From assembly GCA_030407315.1 (NCBI GenBank), contig JALQPE010002608.1:1-64000 (forward strand): 64,000 nt of DNA. The letters run 5' to 3'. Under the pieces are notes generated by a model. The model saw only the letters and a program-made list of their open reading frames with translations. It was not told the origin of the DNA and made no database searches. The first letter of the stretch is position 1, and each line of letters opens with the position of its first letter. Positions 43,601 to 52,769 of the stretch are shown here, piece by piece. Position numbers and translations under genes: made by a program. The stretch comes from Asparagopsis taxiformis. Taxonomy: Eukaryota; Rhodophyta; Florideophyceae; Bonnemaisoniales; Bonnemaisoniaceae.

Positions 43601-43906
43601 CCAGTTAACACGACTCCGCCGTTGCTTCAGCGCATCGAAGCACGGGATCCCGTGAGGGAGGAGTCTCCGGATATGTCCGATGAGGTGGTCACTAATTCTC
43701 CGACGGTATCGGTTCCTTCAGTCCCTGCTGTGCCTCATCATCGCCCACCGGCTCGTTTAACCACTTCCCGTCGGGATGCTGGACGCATTCGTCCTCGCGA
43801 CACTCGTCGTTCTACGGCTCAACATCCGACCAACCGGTCATTGAGGCCAACCTCTTCCTACCCTTCGCATCAGCGCCCCCGTCCCTCCGACAACTTCCGA
43901 CGTTAG
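40689..43906 (+). CDS. Large antisense ORF in the 3' part of the gypsy element
   Basis: A frame of about 1030 codons is open from 40823 to 43906. The preceding frame starts at ATG 40689 (MVDRINSPTGNMPTRSTR) and would join it after one frame change near 40890, giving about 1070 residues. The first ~230 residues are Pro/Ser/Thr-rich and basic. A globular-looking middle (roughly 230-600 of the 962-aa frame) has many aromatic residues (LRAPWEYYPFARLP, RSRWFAYPP). A coiled coil follows near 765-830 (EEKVSKLEKDLTARQ, LEEELRLARRR), then an Arg/Pro-rich tail. No known domain was recognised. It is antisense to the element, between pol and the 3' LTR. Antisense accessory ORFs at this place are known in plant Tat/Ogre-type elements; homology to those is not shown. 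Length and composition argue against chance. Confidence 0.6.
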
Positions 43907-44237
43907 ACGTCTTACTTCCGTAACCGGGTTTACCTTCTTATACGCATTTGCGTTTCACTCTCATGTTAGATCGTTCATCCATGCGCCGTGTGCGGCTTTG
44001 TCATGTCTCCCATTAAAATTTGGAATGTTTTTGTTGTTTTTATGGAATTTTTCGTCCGCCGATTGGCTTCATATTTCTACCGCTCGCGGTTTTTGTTATT
44101 TGGCCAACCCGACGGGTGCTGTTCGTGGGGTCTTACCGGCTCAACCTTGTGGTCATTAGCGGTGACGCCGCGATCACTAGCCGTTCCTACTGACGCTCTT
44201 GCGTACAACAGCTTCGCTGTGGGGCAGCTCTGCCGTT

Positions 44238-44460
44238 CTACTTACCACGCCTTTTGGCCGTTCGTCGTTTAGACGTTTTCTTACCCGCTTGGCGGTCAAC
44301 TTTCCGGAAGTACCGAGATATTTGCTCGTCTGGCACGTTGTGCCGTTGCGTCCACGTAGGGTCACGATACCCGTACCACTTCACGAGGAACCATTCCTCC
44401 TGATCGTCGTCGACGACATAATCGATCAAGTCGTCTATGGCGAATTCCTGTTCCTCAGGT
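44238..44460 (-). pseudogene. Chromodomain of the gypsy integrase, out of frame
   Basis: The minus frame reads through a chromodomain pattern: IDYVVDDDQEEWFLVKWYGY, then a Trp in DPTWTQRHNVPDE and a basic tail. Chromodomains at integrase C-termini direct chromoviruses to histone-marked chromatin. The frame is open upstream to about 44460 but differs from the 191-aa frame before it (44435-45010) and from pol, so one or two frame changes separate it from the integrase. Confidence 0.75.
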
Positions 44461-45010
44461 GGTCCCAGGTTGTGGGAGACAGTTCCCGGTTCGGGTATAA
44501 CCTCTTGGCTCGACGAGCGTCGTCTGCTTCCGGTGTTGGCCGTGTCCCCGCAGGGTTTATCGGCTCAGCCGAAGTGGCTTCTTGGGATATTTCCATGCCG
44601 TGTGGTCGGCTTATTCTTGTTTGTCGACGAGAGCGACTATTCTTCTTCGGACTTGTTCCGGTTGGTGCCTTATGGGTTGATCGGCGTAGCCGGGAGAACG
44701 TCTTGTTGGCGTCTTGGGAAGCAGGTTCCTGCATTGTGTCAAGAGTTTCATCCTCGGCGAGGTCAATTTGAGTGGTCATTGGCTGTGAAGCAGCATTGTT
44801 ATTACGACGTATGTCAGCCTGGGCCCCCTCCTCAAAGACGGTTCGTCTCGGACCGATACTCGGTGTGTTAGTTACGGAATTACCTTCAACCGCGGGGCGG
44901 GATGACAAAGGCTTGGTTACAGGGTGACCTGGGGGTTGTCCGGTGTGAAGAGGTACGCGCTGCGGACCTGATGTCTCGCGACGTAGTCGTTCTTCCGCCA
45001 TAGTCGGCAC
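44435..45010 (-). pseudogene. Out-of-frame integrase-to-chromodomain linker
   Basis: 191 codons of Ser/Thr/Arg/Pro-rich sequence overlap the end of pol by about 90 bases in another frame and end just before the chromodomain. It probably formed the linker between integrase and chromodomain before small indels, or it is expressed by frameshifting. No domain was recognised. Confidence 0.5.
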
Positions 45011-48000
45011 CGTGTTGGCGGCTTGATCGTCGGTTCTTGCCGCAGGTACGGGTGCTCCGTTAAAGTTAACCGTGAGTGCGGTATTTCCTGTTCAGGTTGT
45101 GGCGCATACGTCACGCGGTCGTGGCTAACTTGTTCGACAAGTCCATCACGTTCAATATGGACGGTACGCCTACCGGCTTTAGCAACCTTAAAAGGTCCTT
45201 GCGCCAGTGGCGTCAACTTGTTTCGTTCCCGTACTTCGGGGTTGTCAAGGTAGACGTAATCACCCTCCTGAAGGAGTCGTTTGGTCTTCCGGATCCTTCG
45301 GTCAAAGTCCCGTTTATAACGCGCTTGCGTGGCTTGTAGCCGTTGACCGGACTTCTCAATCGCGTGAGCAATCCGTTGCAGGAAATCCTGTTTCAAGAAA
45401 GCGTCCGGTTTTTGCCGTGATCTCGTCGAGTGATGAAGGGAGTAAGGTGGTGGGGGTCGACTTAGGATAAGGTCAAAGGGTGTCGTCCCTGTCGTGCGAT
45501 GCACGTGCGTATTATACGCGTAAGTCAACGCTGGTGCGTATACATCCCAGTCATTCTGGTTCTCATTTACGTAGTTGCGTAACATGTTCAACAACGTACG
45601 GTTATACCGTTCTACCTGACCGTTGGTCTGAGGGTGGTAGGTTGTTGTGAACAAGTTCTTTGTTCCAAGTTGCAGGCAAACAGCCTGAAAAAGTTTGGAA
45701 GCAAACTGAGGTCCATTATCGGAAAGCAACGTCCTAGGGGGACCGTACTTGAAAACCCAGTGGGTGCAGAAGGCAACAGCCACATGGTAAGCAGTGATAC
45801 TGCGTAATGGTACAACCTGAGTAAGCTTCGTGAAGCGACAGGTAATTACTAAAAGGTGAAGGTTACCCTTCTTCGTTTTAGGCAACGGGCCTAATAAGTC
45901 TATAGAGACTTCTTCCAGCGGTGCTGAAGCTGGGAATAGTTTCAATGTGTTTGCGTGTCTACGCAACTTGAGGCGGTTCTTGGCGCAAGCCTGACAACGT
46001 TCAACCGTAGCGGTTATATCCGCGGCCATGGCAGGCCAATAATACGAGAGACGCATAGTCTCATACATACGGTTTTGTCCGGGGTGACCCGCGAGTACGT
46101 CGTGATGACACATCTTCAACAGGCGGGGCCTGAGTGTTCTTGGTACAACCACTTGGTGGGAATTGTCCAGATTGGATTTACGTCGCAAGACACCTTGGTC
46201 ATCTTCAAAGAAGACAGTGTCAGACTTCTGACTTGCCAATACTTGTTGACAAAAGTCATCAGAGCGTTGCTCCTCAATCCACTCGTTGAGTGTTATCGGT
46301 TCGGAACCCTCTGTCTGAGGGTGTGTCGTTAGGACAGCTGGGTTTATTCCCGTTAGGGATTTGTCAGTGTAATTCCGCGCGATGAGCACATCAAAGAACC
46401 AAGGGTTCATCTCTTCTGTAACAGGTACTTCCTGGGTAAGGTCATACGCGAAGAGTGTGGGAATTTCGTCATCCACCGGATGTGGGTCTAACCCTTCTGT
46501 TTCAACACGCGATAACGCGTCTGGTACTTGGTGAACCCTACCGGGGCGATAGACTATGGTGTAGTCAAACTCTGAAAGGCGGAGTCGCCAACGGCAAAGG
46601 CGCCCGGATGGGTCGGTGATGTTCATCAACCAACGCAACGCGTTATGATCGGATCGTACCACAAACTTTGTTTGCTCAAGGTATGGTCTGAGGGTAGTGA
46701 CTGCCCATACTACAGCGAGACACTCGCGCTCTGTCGGAGAATATCCCCGTTCGGGTTTGGTTAAGGTCCGCGACCAGTATCCTACAGGACGATAGTCGTC
46801 GTCATCCTGCTGTTGCAACAGCGCACACCCTATCTGATACGCAGAAGCGTCCGTGTCTACGATGTAGGGTTTACCCACTCTTGGCAGAGCCAATATTGGT
46901 GGTTGCACCAAGGATTCCTTGAGTTGTTCAAACGCGTGGCGTTGTTCCTCTGTTGGAGGCATTGAACCGAAGCTCGGTAGGTTTTCCTTAGTCAACATCG
47001 CGTTGAGGGGGTGGGAGATATCCGCGTACCCCTTCACGAAACGGCGGAAGACCCCGCAGCTCCCGAGGAAAGAACGCATTTGCGTAGGTGTGGTCGGAAA
47101 AGTTGCTTTCGCAATAGCGTCCGTTGCCGTTTGGGCGACCGCTAGCTTACCTGGCATAACCACATGTCCAAGGTAATCTACCTTCGCTTCGAAGAAGTGG
47201 CACTTGGCCAGTTTTAGGGTTACCCCTGCCTTCCTCAACAGTGTGAGTACCTGATCCACCTGATGAAGGTGTTCTTCCTCACTCCGTGAGAAGACGATGA
47301 CGTCGTCAAGATAGATGAGACAAGTTTGCCAGCGTACGCTGCTTAAGATAATATCGATAGCACGTTGGAACGTGGCGGGCGCATTCTTCAGCCCGAAGGG
47401 CAATCGTTTAAATCGATATGTTCCAAGGTGCGACGTAAAGGCCGTCTTATCCCGATCCTCGGAGGCAACGGGAATCTGCCAATAACCCGAGTTACAGTCG
47501 AGCGTGGTGAACACGCGTGCATCTCCTAAGGAGTCTATACAATCGTCCATACGAGGCAACGGATAAGCGTCCGATATTGTGATATCGTTGAGACGGCGGT
47601 AGTCAACGCAAAAGCGTAGCTTACCATCCTTCTTGGGTACCAAGACAACTGGGCTAGCCCACTCAGAATTCGAGGGTTCGATGACCCCTTTCTCTAGCAT
47701 GGAGATGATCTCCTTACTTGCTAGCTCCCTTCTCAAGGGTCCCATCCGGTATGGTTGCTGTCGACGAGGTCGACTTCCTTCGATTACATCGATCCGATGC
47801 TCGGTTGCTTTAATGTCTCCAAGAGACCCGTCCCACATGGACTCATGCTGCGATAGCATCGCTATAATTTTCTCCTTCAACTGCGGTTGCTGAAGGTGTT
47901 CCAAGGATACATCCTCCCGCCATTGCGGATTCTCTTTCTCCTTGGTTCCCGTCGCCGGGTTGGTCAGACTGATGATACGGTCTGTACCGGAAGAGGATAA

Positions 48001-48930
48001 CTCACTGGGGAGCTTTCGATCGGCTGTGCCGGGTGCTCGACGAGCAATACCAACAACCGTCCCCTTCGGGAGGTATCTCTCTGCTGACCCAAAATTCGTT
48101 AGAATAACAGTGAAGACTGTTCGAGGAATGATTTCGGCAATGCCGTTCGGCATTGAGATCCGCTGTCGGTGGAAAAGTTTTCCCTTCGCCTCGAGGAGGC
48201 TTAGTCCGCCCCCAGCACAGACAACCGATGCGGTTACTTGACTCATGGGGGGAAGGGTGATTTCTCTTGCTAGCCGGATCCGGTTGGACTGGTGGTCCAA
48301 ATCAGTACCCTGCGTAGGGCTTGACTCATGTACATAGCAAGAAGAAGGAGAGTTGTTCATTTTACTCACATTCTGCATAAGCAGTATGGCTATCGAGCCA
48401 CCATCATGCACATCAATGCGCTGAGCGCGGCATCGAATTGCCTCTACATGCGAGTTCATGATACCTGTTCCCAGGATAACTGGTACTGCCAGCTTAGGGG
48501 CTACAAAGAATTCTGCGTCCAGAAGCTTTCGGCCTAGCTGTATTAGCAGCTTGACTCTTCCTGTTATCCTGAGAGGATTACCATTGGCGTCTGCCAGTTG
48601 AGGGATATTCCCGGTCTGCGCGGCATAGGCCTTCCATCCCTTAGGTAAGGTTGATTCTTGGACGACCGAAGGACCGGAACCGGTGTCCATAACCATACGC
48701 ATGGGCGTTAGAAGTGTCTCGGAAATTCCGATCGAACCTAAAACCACGTAGTGGGCTGCCTTCAAGAGACATGCAGCCTTTGGCTGAGAGGGGAGGGGAT
48801 AAGGGTATCCCCGGTTGGTGTCTGGGTAGGACGGTTCAACCGTTTTGGTTTCTTCGTTCCACCCTGTGGAGGTGTAGATGGTGCGATATCCACCCCACAG
48901 CGAAGCTGTTCCACCCCCTGGCGGGAGCGC
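44917..48930 (-). CDS. Gypsy pol: protease, reverse transcriptase, RNase H, integrase
   Basis: The frame is open from about 48930, just after the gag stop, to 44917. A methionine-like start counted at 48765 gives 1282 residues, and numbering here uses that. Protease: VMDTGSG (D27). Reverse transcriptase: FCVDYRRLN, VFTTLDCNSGYWQI and the YLDDVIVF active site. RNase H: YIVDTDASAYQIG. Integrase: HHCC zinc domain (HHDVLAGH...CQAC), DDE core with SIDLLGPLP, LSDNGPQF and HPQTNGQVERYNR, then a GPFKV beta-rich tail. The order RT-RNase H-integrase is Ty3/gypsy. It lies in a different frame from gag, so pol expression needs frameshifting or reinitiation. It processes polyprotein, copies RNA and inserts cDNA. 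Confidence 0.93.
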   Translation of the reverse strand, partial: ALPPGGGTASLWGGYRTIYTSTGWNEETKTVEPSYPDTNRGYPYPLPSQPKAACLLKAAHYVVLGSIGISETLLTPMRMVMDTGSGPSVVQESTLPKGWKAYAAQTGNIPQLADANGNPLRITGRVKLLIQLGRKLLDAEFFVAPKLAVPVILGTGIMNSHVEAIRCRAQRIDVHDGGSIAILLMQNVSKMNNSPSSCYVHESSPTQGTDLDHQSNRIRLAREITLPPMSQVTASVVCAGGGLSLLEAKGKLFHRQRISMPNGIAEIIPRTVFTVILTNFGSAERYLPKGTVVGIARRAPGTADRKLPSELSSSGTDRIISLTNPATGTKEKENPQWREDVSLEHLQQPQLKEKIIAMLSQHESMWDGSLGDIKATEHRIDVIEGSRPRRQQPYRMGPLRRELASKEIISMLEKGVIEPSNSEWASPVVLVPKKDGKLRFCVDYRRLNDITISDAYPLPRMDDCIDSLGDARVFTTLDCNSGYWQIPVASEDRDKTAFTSHLGTYRFKRLPFGLKNAPATFQRAIDIILSSVRWQTCLIYLDDVIVFSRSEEEHLHQVDQVLTLLRKAGVTLKLAKCHFFEAKVDYLGHVVMPGKLAVAQTATDAIAKATFPTTPTQMRSFLGSCGVFRRFVKGYADISHPLNAMLTKENLPSFGSMPPTEEQRHAFEQLKESLVQPPILALPRVGKPYIVDTDASAYQIGCALLQQQDDDDYRPVGYWSRTLTKPERGYSPTERECLAVVWAVTTLRPYLEQTKFVVRSDHNALRWLMNITDPSGRLCRWRLRLSEFDYTIVYRPGRVHQVPDALSRVETEGLDPHPVDDEIPTLFAYDLTQEVPVTEEMNPWFFDVLIARNYTDKSLTGINPAVLTTHPQTEGSEPITLNEWIEEQRSDDFCQQVLASQKSDTVFFEDDQGVLRRKSNLDNSHQVVVPRTLRPRLLKMCHHDVLAGHPGQNRMYETMRLSYYWPAMAADITATVERCQACAKNRLKLRRHANTLKLFPASAPLEEVSIDLLGPLPKTKKGNLHLLVITCRFTKLTQVVPLRSITAYHVAVAFCTHWVFKYGPPRTLLSDNGPQFASKLFQAVCLQLGTKNLFTTTYHPQTNGQVERYNRTLLNMLRNYVNENQNDWDVYAPALTYAYNTHVHRTTGTTPFDLILSRPPPPYSLHHSTRSRQKPDAFLKQDFLQRIAHAIEKSGQRLQATQARYKRDFDRRIRKTKRLLQEGDYVYLDNPEVRERNKLTPLAQGPFKVAKAGRRTVHIERDGLVEQVSHDRVTYAPQPEQEIPHSRLTLTEHPYLRQEPTIKPPTRCRLWRKNDYVARHQVRSAYLFTPDNPQVTL

Positions 48931-48949
48931 GACACCTCACTCCCCCCGG

Positions 48950-50881
48950 TTAGTTTTCCGACGAAGTGTCGGATGTTTCATCTGAAGATGCTAGAGCATC
49001 AACTGCGGTTTCTTCCGAACGAGAAGGACCAATACTCCGTTGCAATCCGGAAGCAAGATTTGTTTGTTCAACGACGTTGTCGTCCTCGGCAAACGCGACC
49101 ATTCGCGGAAACGGTTTCTGCCGTTGGAGAACTGTTTTAGCAGGGACCTGCTTCTTCTTGAACTTGTCGAATTGCCGTTGCTGTCGGCGCATGACTTGTT
49201 CCGGCTCTTGCTGGTATGCATAGTTCGCGAAAGCGAAATACATTCCCACGGAACGGGAGAGGTACGGGCATGTGTACAGCACGTGACCGGGTTGCCGGCA
49301 TCCGGAGCAGCGCCAATTGACCGCTCCCTTCGGGATCATGGATTCGGCAAGACTCACATGTTCCTCTGTGAGGGGCGGTACCTCCATCGGCGGTGTCTCC
49401 GCGTTCGGTCCCACGGTCAGTGGTTGTAACGTCTGCGACGTAGACATTTCTCTCCTCATTCCGAGGTCTTCATTAGCCATGGTAGCTAATAACGCTTTGC
49501 GTTTCCTTTCGGCAAGCTCCCTACTAGGGTACATCTTGGGCTTAGCCGTGTCGGCTGTGGTGGCTCTTAAGGAATCTCCGAGTCCTTTAGCCAAATTGCG
49601 TACCGCAAGGAAGTCTTCGCCGTCTCGGCCAACAGTCACCTTAACGGTGTCTTTTACCCCCGGGCGTAGCCCTTTGAGGTAATAGTTTACCAAGTCTCTC
49701 TCAGAGAAAACATTAGCACACAACAGTGCGGCCTCTTGCAGTCTATCGGCGTATTCTGCCTCATCTTCGTGAGGTTCTTGTTTAATACGCGTGACCGCGT
49801 CGTAGGCGTCAGCCAAAACTGTATCCGTTGCATAACGAGAAAGTAAAGCATGGACGGCCTGTGGCCACGTTATCTGCTGGTGCAGTTGATTTAGCAACTT
49901 CCTTTTCCGAGATTCGGACGCGATGAATCGTTGCGCATCTCCTTCAAGGAAATAACGTAGCAACTTTGTTGCTATTCCTTCTGATACTCCGCAGGAGTCA
50001 CAAGCATCTTGGTACTCCGCAAGGAATCGAAGTATATCGATGGGTTGCGTTCCATCGAACGGCGTCAAGGACGCATTGAAGTTCCGGATCTTTTCTGTTA
50101 TCTCGTAGAGACTTCTACTCTTTCCGTTCGGAGCTTCTGTCGATGACGACTTGTCTTGTAACCGGTAATACCGGTAGGATACTACACGATCGAACGCGGG
50201 TTCGCGGGCTCTTAAAGGAGTTGAGCCTGGTTCCAGGGGTCCTTCTTCTGTTTCGAATGGATTCGAAGGTGTATCACCAAACCCAAAGACTGGGTCACCC
50301 ACGTTGGGATTTCGACTTGGTACCGGACGGGCGAGAGACTCGCTGAGTAAATCCACTCGATCAGATAAACGTCTGGTGACGTCAACGACCTTGTCGAGCT
50401 TCTCGGCTTCCACAGCTACGCTGTTCTCGGCAGTGCCGTCTTGTTGATTCCACAGCCCTTGGTGCTGATGATCGGAAGAAGAACTAGCGTAGTTTCTCCT
50501 TTGTAGGTCGGTGACCTTCTTCTCAAGCCGGATAACCCGTTGTAGAAAATCCACACGGATAGACTTCCACGTCCCCGAGAAGACTTCTACTTCTTTCTCA
50601 TCTACCACTTCGTGGCAAATGGCTTTCAGCTTGGGTGCAAGCAAATCAATCGTGTTATCCACGAGAGTTGAGACGAGATCGCCGTGTCTATCATCGAGGG
50701 TGTCCTCAACAGCTTGGCTGATCTCGTCGCGCATCTCTTTCAATTTATCATTGAGAATCTTGTCTGCATGTTCATGCATAAGTCGGAAGACTCCTTCCTC
50801 AGTGACGAATTCTTCGTTTGAACCTCCCCCGATAGGGCCTGACTCGGAGTCAGAATGTTCCGGAGACTTGTCCGATGGCAT
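48950..50881 (-). CDS. Gypsy gag
   Basis: 643 residues. An acidic N-terminus and coiled coil precede a capsid-like helical region (FDGTQPIDILRFLAEYQ, then YADRLQEAALLCANVFSE), typical of Ty3/gypsy gag. A single CCHC zinc knuckle (CSGCRQPGHVLYTC) lies near the C-terminus and would bind genomic RNA. It forms the virus-like particle. The stop is about 16 bases before the pol frame opens. Confidence 0.88.
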   Translation of the reverse strand: MPSDKSPEHSDSESGPIGGGSNEEFVTEEGVFRLMHEHADKILNDKLKEMRDEISQAVEDTLDDRHGDLVSTLVDNTIDLLAPKLKAICHEVVDEKEVEVFSGTWKSIRVDFLQRVIRLEKKVTDLQRRNYASSSSDHQHQGLWNQQDGTAENSVAVEAEKLDKVVDVTRRLSDRVDLLSESLARPVPSRNPNVGDPVFGFGDTPSNPFETEEGPLEPGSTPLRAREPAFDRVVSYRYYRLQDKSSSTEAPNGKSRSLYEITEKIRNFNASLTPFDGTQPIDILRFLAEYQDACDSCGVSEGIATKLLRYFLEGDAQRFIASESRKRKLLNQLHQQITWPQAVHALLSRYATDTVLADAYDAVTRIKQEPHEDEAEYADRLQEAALLCANVFSERDLVNYYLKGLRPGVKDTVKVTVGRDGEDFLAVRNLAKGLGDSLRATTADTAKPKMYPSRELAERKRKALLATMANEDLGMRREMSTSQTLQPLTVGPNAETPPMEVPPLTEEHVSLAESMIPKGAVNWRCSGCRQPGHVLYTCPYLSRSVGMYFAFANYAYQQEPEQVMRRQQRQFDKFKKKQVPAKTVLQRQKPFPRMVAFAEDDNVVEQTNLASGLQRSIGPSRSEETAVDALASSDETSDTSSEN

Positions 50882-50978
50882 TACTTCTACCCTTGCTCAA
50901 TGAGCTCACGTCTCACGACGAGTTTACTCTTCTTGAGTGGTTTCGGTGTGTCGCCGGTCGGCTAAGATTTCGGTAAGA

Positions 50979-50996
50979 TTCTAGGTCGAGAGACCA
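50979..50996 (-). other. Primer-binding site
   Basis: One base inside the 5' LTR the minus strand reads TGGTCTCTCGACCTAGAA. The initial TGG complements the CCA end of a tRNA; the tRNA identity was not determined. Confidence 0.6.
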
Positions 50997-50997
50997 A

Positions 50998-51657
50998 TGT
51001 AGTAGGTAGAAAATCCGCAAAGCGGCAAAACCACCCTACAGGTGTCCCGAGTTTCGGTAGCGTGGTAGAGCAAGCGAATCTTGCGTCAACCGCCAATGGC
51101 GAGTATACCACGAATGGTCTTCCGGTAATGCCGGGTGAAGGATGGGGGTGCTCACGCACGGAGTGCGTATTGATGGAGCAGAAAGACGTAACCCGTCGAG
51201 CTGTATAGCTAAAGCTAATTCGTCCTAGAAGGATAGAAAAGAGCGATGCAAACACTGTTCAGTGGAGTCGTAAATTCCACGTGAGTTTACGTTACCTCTA
51301 AAAGGTTAAGCACTCTGGCTAATCCAGAGGCGTTTTATACTAGTCTAAGTTACTGTAAACAGTTAGGGTAGCTAGACAGTTAGGAATAAATATCCTTATG
51401 TGCACCAATCAGATCCCTGATTATGGTGACTGCGGAAGCCCGCGAGATCACCAACTGTTAGTGTTACAGTGTAAAGTTAGCTGAGTCAGCTTAGTTAAAA
51501 TTTGCCCCTTGTGGGGTCTTTAATTGTCCCAGTGGGTCCATTCCCTTGACTTGGGCGAGATACAGCGAGGCTGTTTCTATTGGTCAGTCCCGACCCGGGG
51601 TCATCCAATAGGATGTTTACACGACCCCACCAGGGCAGACCACCGCGTGGTATGACA
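50998..51657 (-). repeat. Gypsy LTR (5' in sense orientation)
   Basis: 660 bp, nearly identical to 39556-40212. It should contain the element promoter on the minus strand. Confidence 0.95.
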
Positions 51658-51662
51658 CAGTG

Positions 51663-51938
51663 CAGCAGCATATCTCAGGATCTCGATTCGGGGACAACTG
51701 TCTTTTACCACAGCGCGTTACTAGGAGCGAGGCCGTTACGTCACACAATTAAACTTTCGAGCAAAACTTCTACTTCTCTAGCCTTAACATTTACGCTGTA
51801 AGATCGTAACCCAGTTCCCCCCAGGCGTACGTATGCCAAAACTCGGCTCCGTACTGGCACCGCCTGCTGAGCAAAATGCGCCACAAACATTTCCATGCAA
51901 TTTCCATATATTCCCATATGGCAACACCAGAAATCGTC
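51663..51938 (-). repeat. Right Harbinger terminal repeat, outer part
   Basis: Continues the right terminus after the gypsy insertion. Bases 51799-51938 match 27940-28079 inverted, and the join CGCTGTAAGATCG shows the uninterrupted order of the terminus. Confidence 0.88.
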
Positions 51939-52189
51939 TAATGTATGTCTAGTGTTTGATTCACAATGGCGCCACTGCGCTGTGAAATTGCGGTTTCCGA
52001 CTTGGGCCTTTCGATTGCGAAAGAATGACACAGACAATGCAGCCACGATAATCACGACCTATGTAGCTGCACAGGTATCTGGGCCACTTCGAAGCAGAAA
52101 ATGATTGAGGGGAGTGATGAAATAGATAGAAGGTTGATGTGAAACATCCTGCGTGGCTGCCCGCAGCGTATGTCATCTGAACGCTGTAT
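51939..52189. other. Spacer between the original tandem genes
   Basis: No gene was recognised. Before the Harbinger insertion this joined 27710-27939. Confidence 0.4.
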
Positions 52190-52510
52190 ACGGCTACATC
52201 CGAACACGATCTCGTTCAGATACGAGCTCATATCCCAGAGTCGAGATTTCGAGACAACTGTCTTTCACTTGACGCGTTACGAGTGCACGAAGAACCGTGA
52301 CTCTTCTACTTGAGCATTGAAATCACCGTAACACAATTGCTAAAACCATTCATGCGATTTGTCTTTACTGTAAGGTATTGTGCATGCTCTATTGGCAGCG
52401 TGTGAAAACACGGGCTCGGTGCAAGCACTGCTCTCTCTGCCCGGCCATGCGCACATAACGCTCATGGCATTTCCGTATATTACCATATGGGAACTCCAGA
52501 ATTTGTCTAG
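52190..52510 (-). repeat. Diverged solo Harbinger terminus or MITE-like relic
   Basis: It resembles the outer ~280 bp of the Harbinger right terminus, in the same orientation, with many substitutions. Shared blocks include GACAACTGTCTTT, a GACGCGTTAC-like block and TATTACCATATGGGAACTCCAGAA, ending TTTGTCTA. It lies about 260 bp upstream of the second cysteine-rich gene. Confidence 0.65.
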
Positions 52511-52769
52511 TGAGAAATTAATGTTTGGATAACTCGTCAACATTGGCTGGGAAGGAACTCCATAGTGACATTTCTTCTCCTTACAGAAACAGAAGTTCCT
52601 GACTAACAATCATCCCACCGGATTCATGTACAGCTCTGCAGAACCTTCACTAACGAAAATACTTCAACCCCAGCACTTGCATTTCAAATGTCTTGACAAT
52701 CCACTTCACCTATCAATGGCCTTTCTATCGCTCCGCCTCCGTGCTCATCGTATCAGCTAGAACCCAGAA

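Larger units (their letters stand above)
39556..51657 (-). mobile_element. Ty3/gypsy chromovirus-like retrotransposon, nearly intact (12.1 kb)
   Basis: LTRs at 39556-40212 and 50998-51657, both TG...CA, with the 5-bp duplication CAGTG at 39551-39555 and 51658-51662. The sense orientation is minus: primer-binding site at 50996, gag, pol, an out-of-frame chromodomain, and a polypurine tract at 40213-40224. By eye the LTRs differ at about three bases and one 3-bp indel, so the insertion is young. A long antisense ORF (40689-43906) fills the 3' third. Confidence 0.93.
27940..51938. mobile_element. PIF/Harbinger-type transposon (net ~8.2 kb) with captured genes and nested insertions
   Basis: Two inverted termini of 747 bp each remain after removing later insertions: left 27940-28079 plus 30930-31536, right 39085-39555 plus 51663-51938. 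The ends read GACGATTTCTGGTG. TA flanks both ends, but the usual 3-bp TWA duplication is not clearly present. Cargo: a Myb/SANT-like protein, pseudogene starts of V-ATPase subunit a and VPS13, and a DDE_4-type transposase. Later insertions are a Tc1/mariner element, two solo LTRs and a Ty3/gypsy element. It separates two tandem cysteine-rich genes. Confidence 0.85.
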
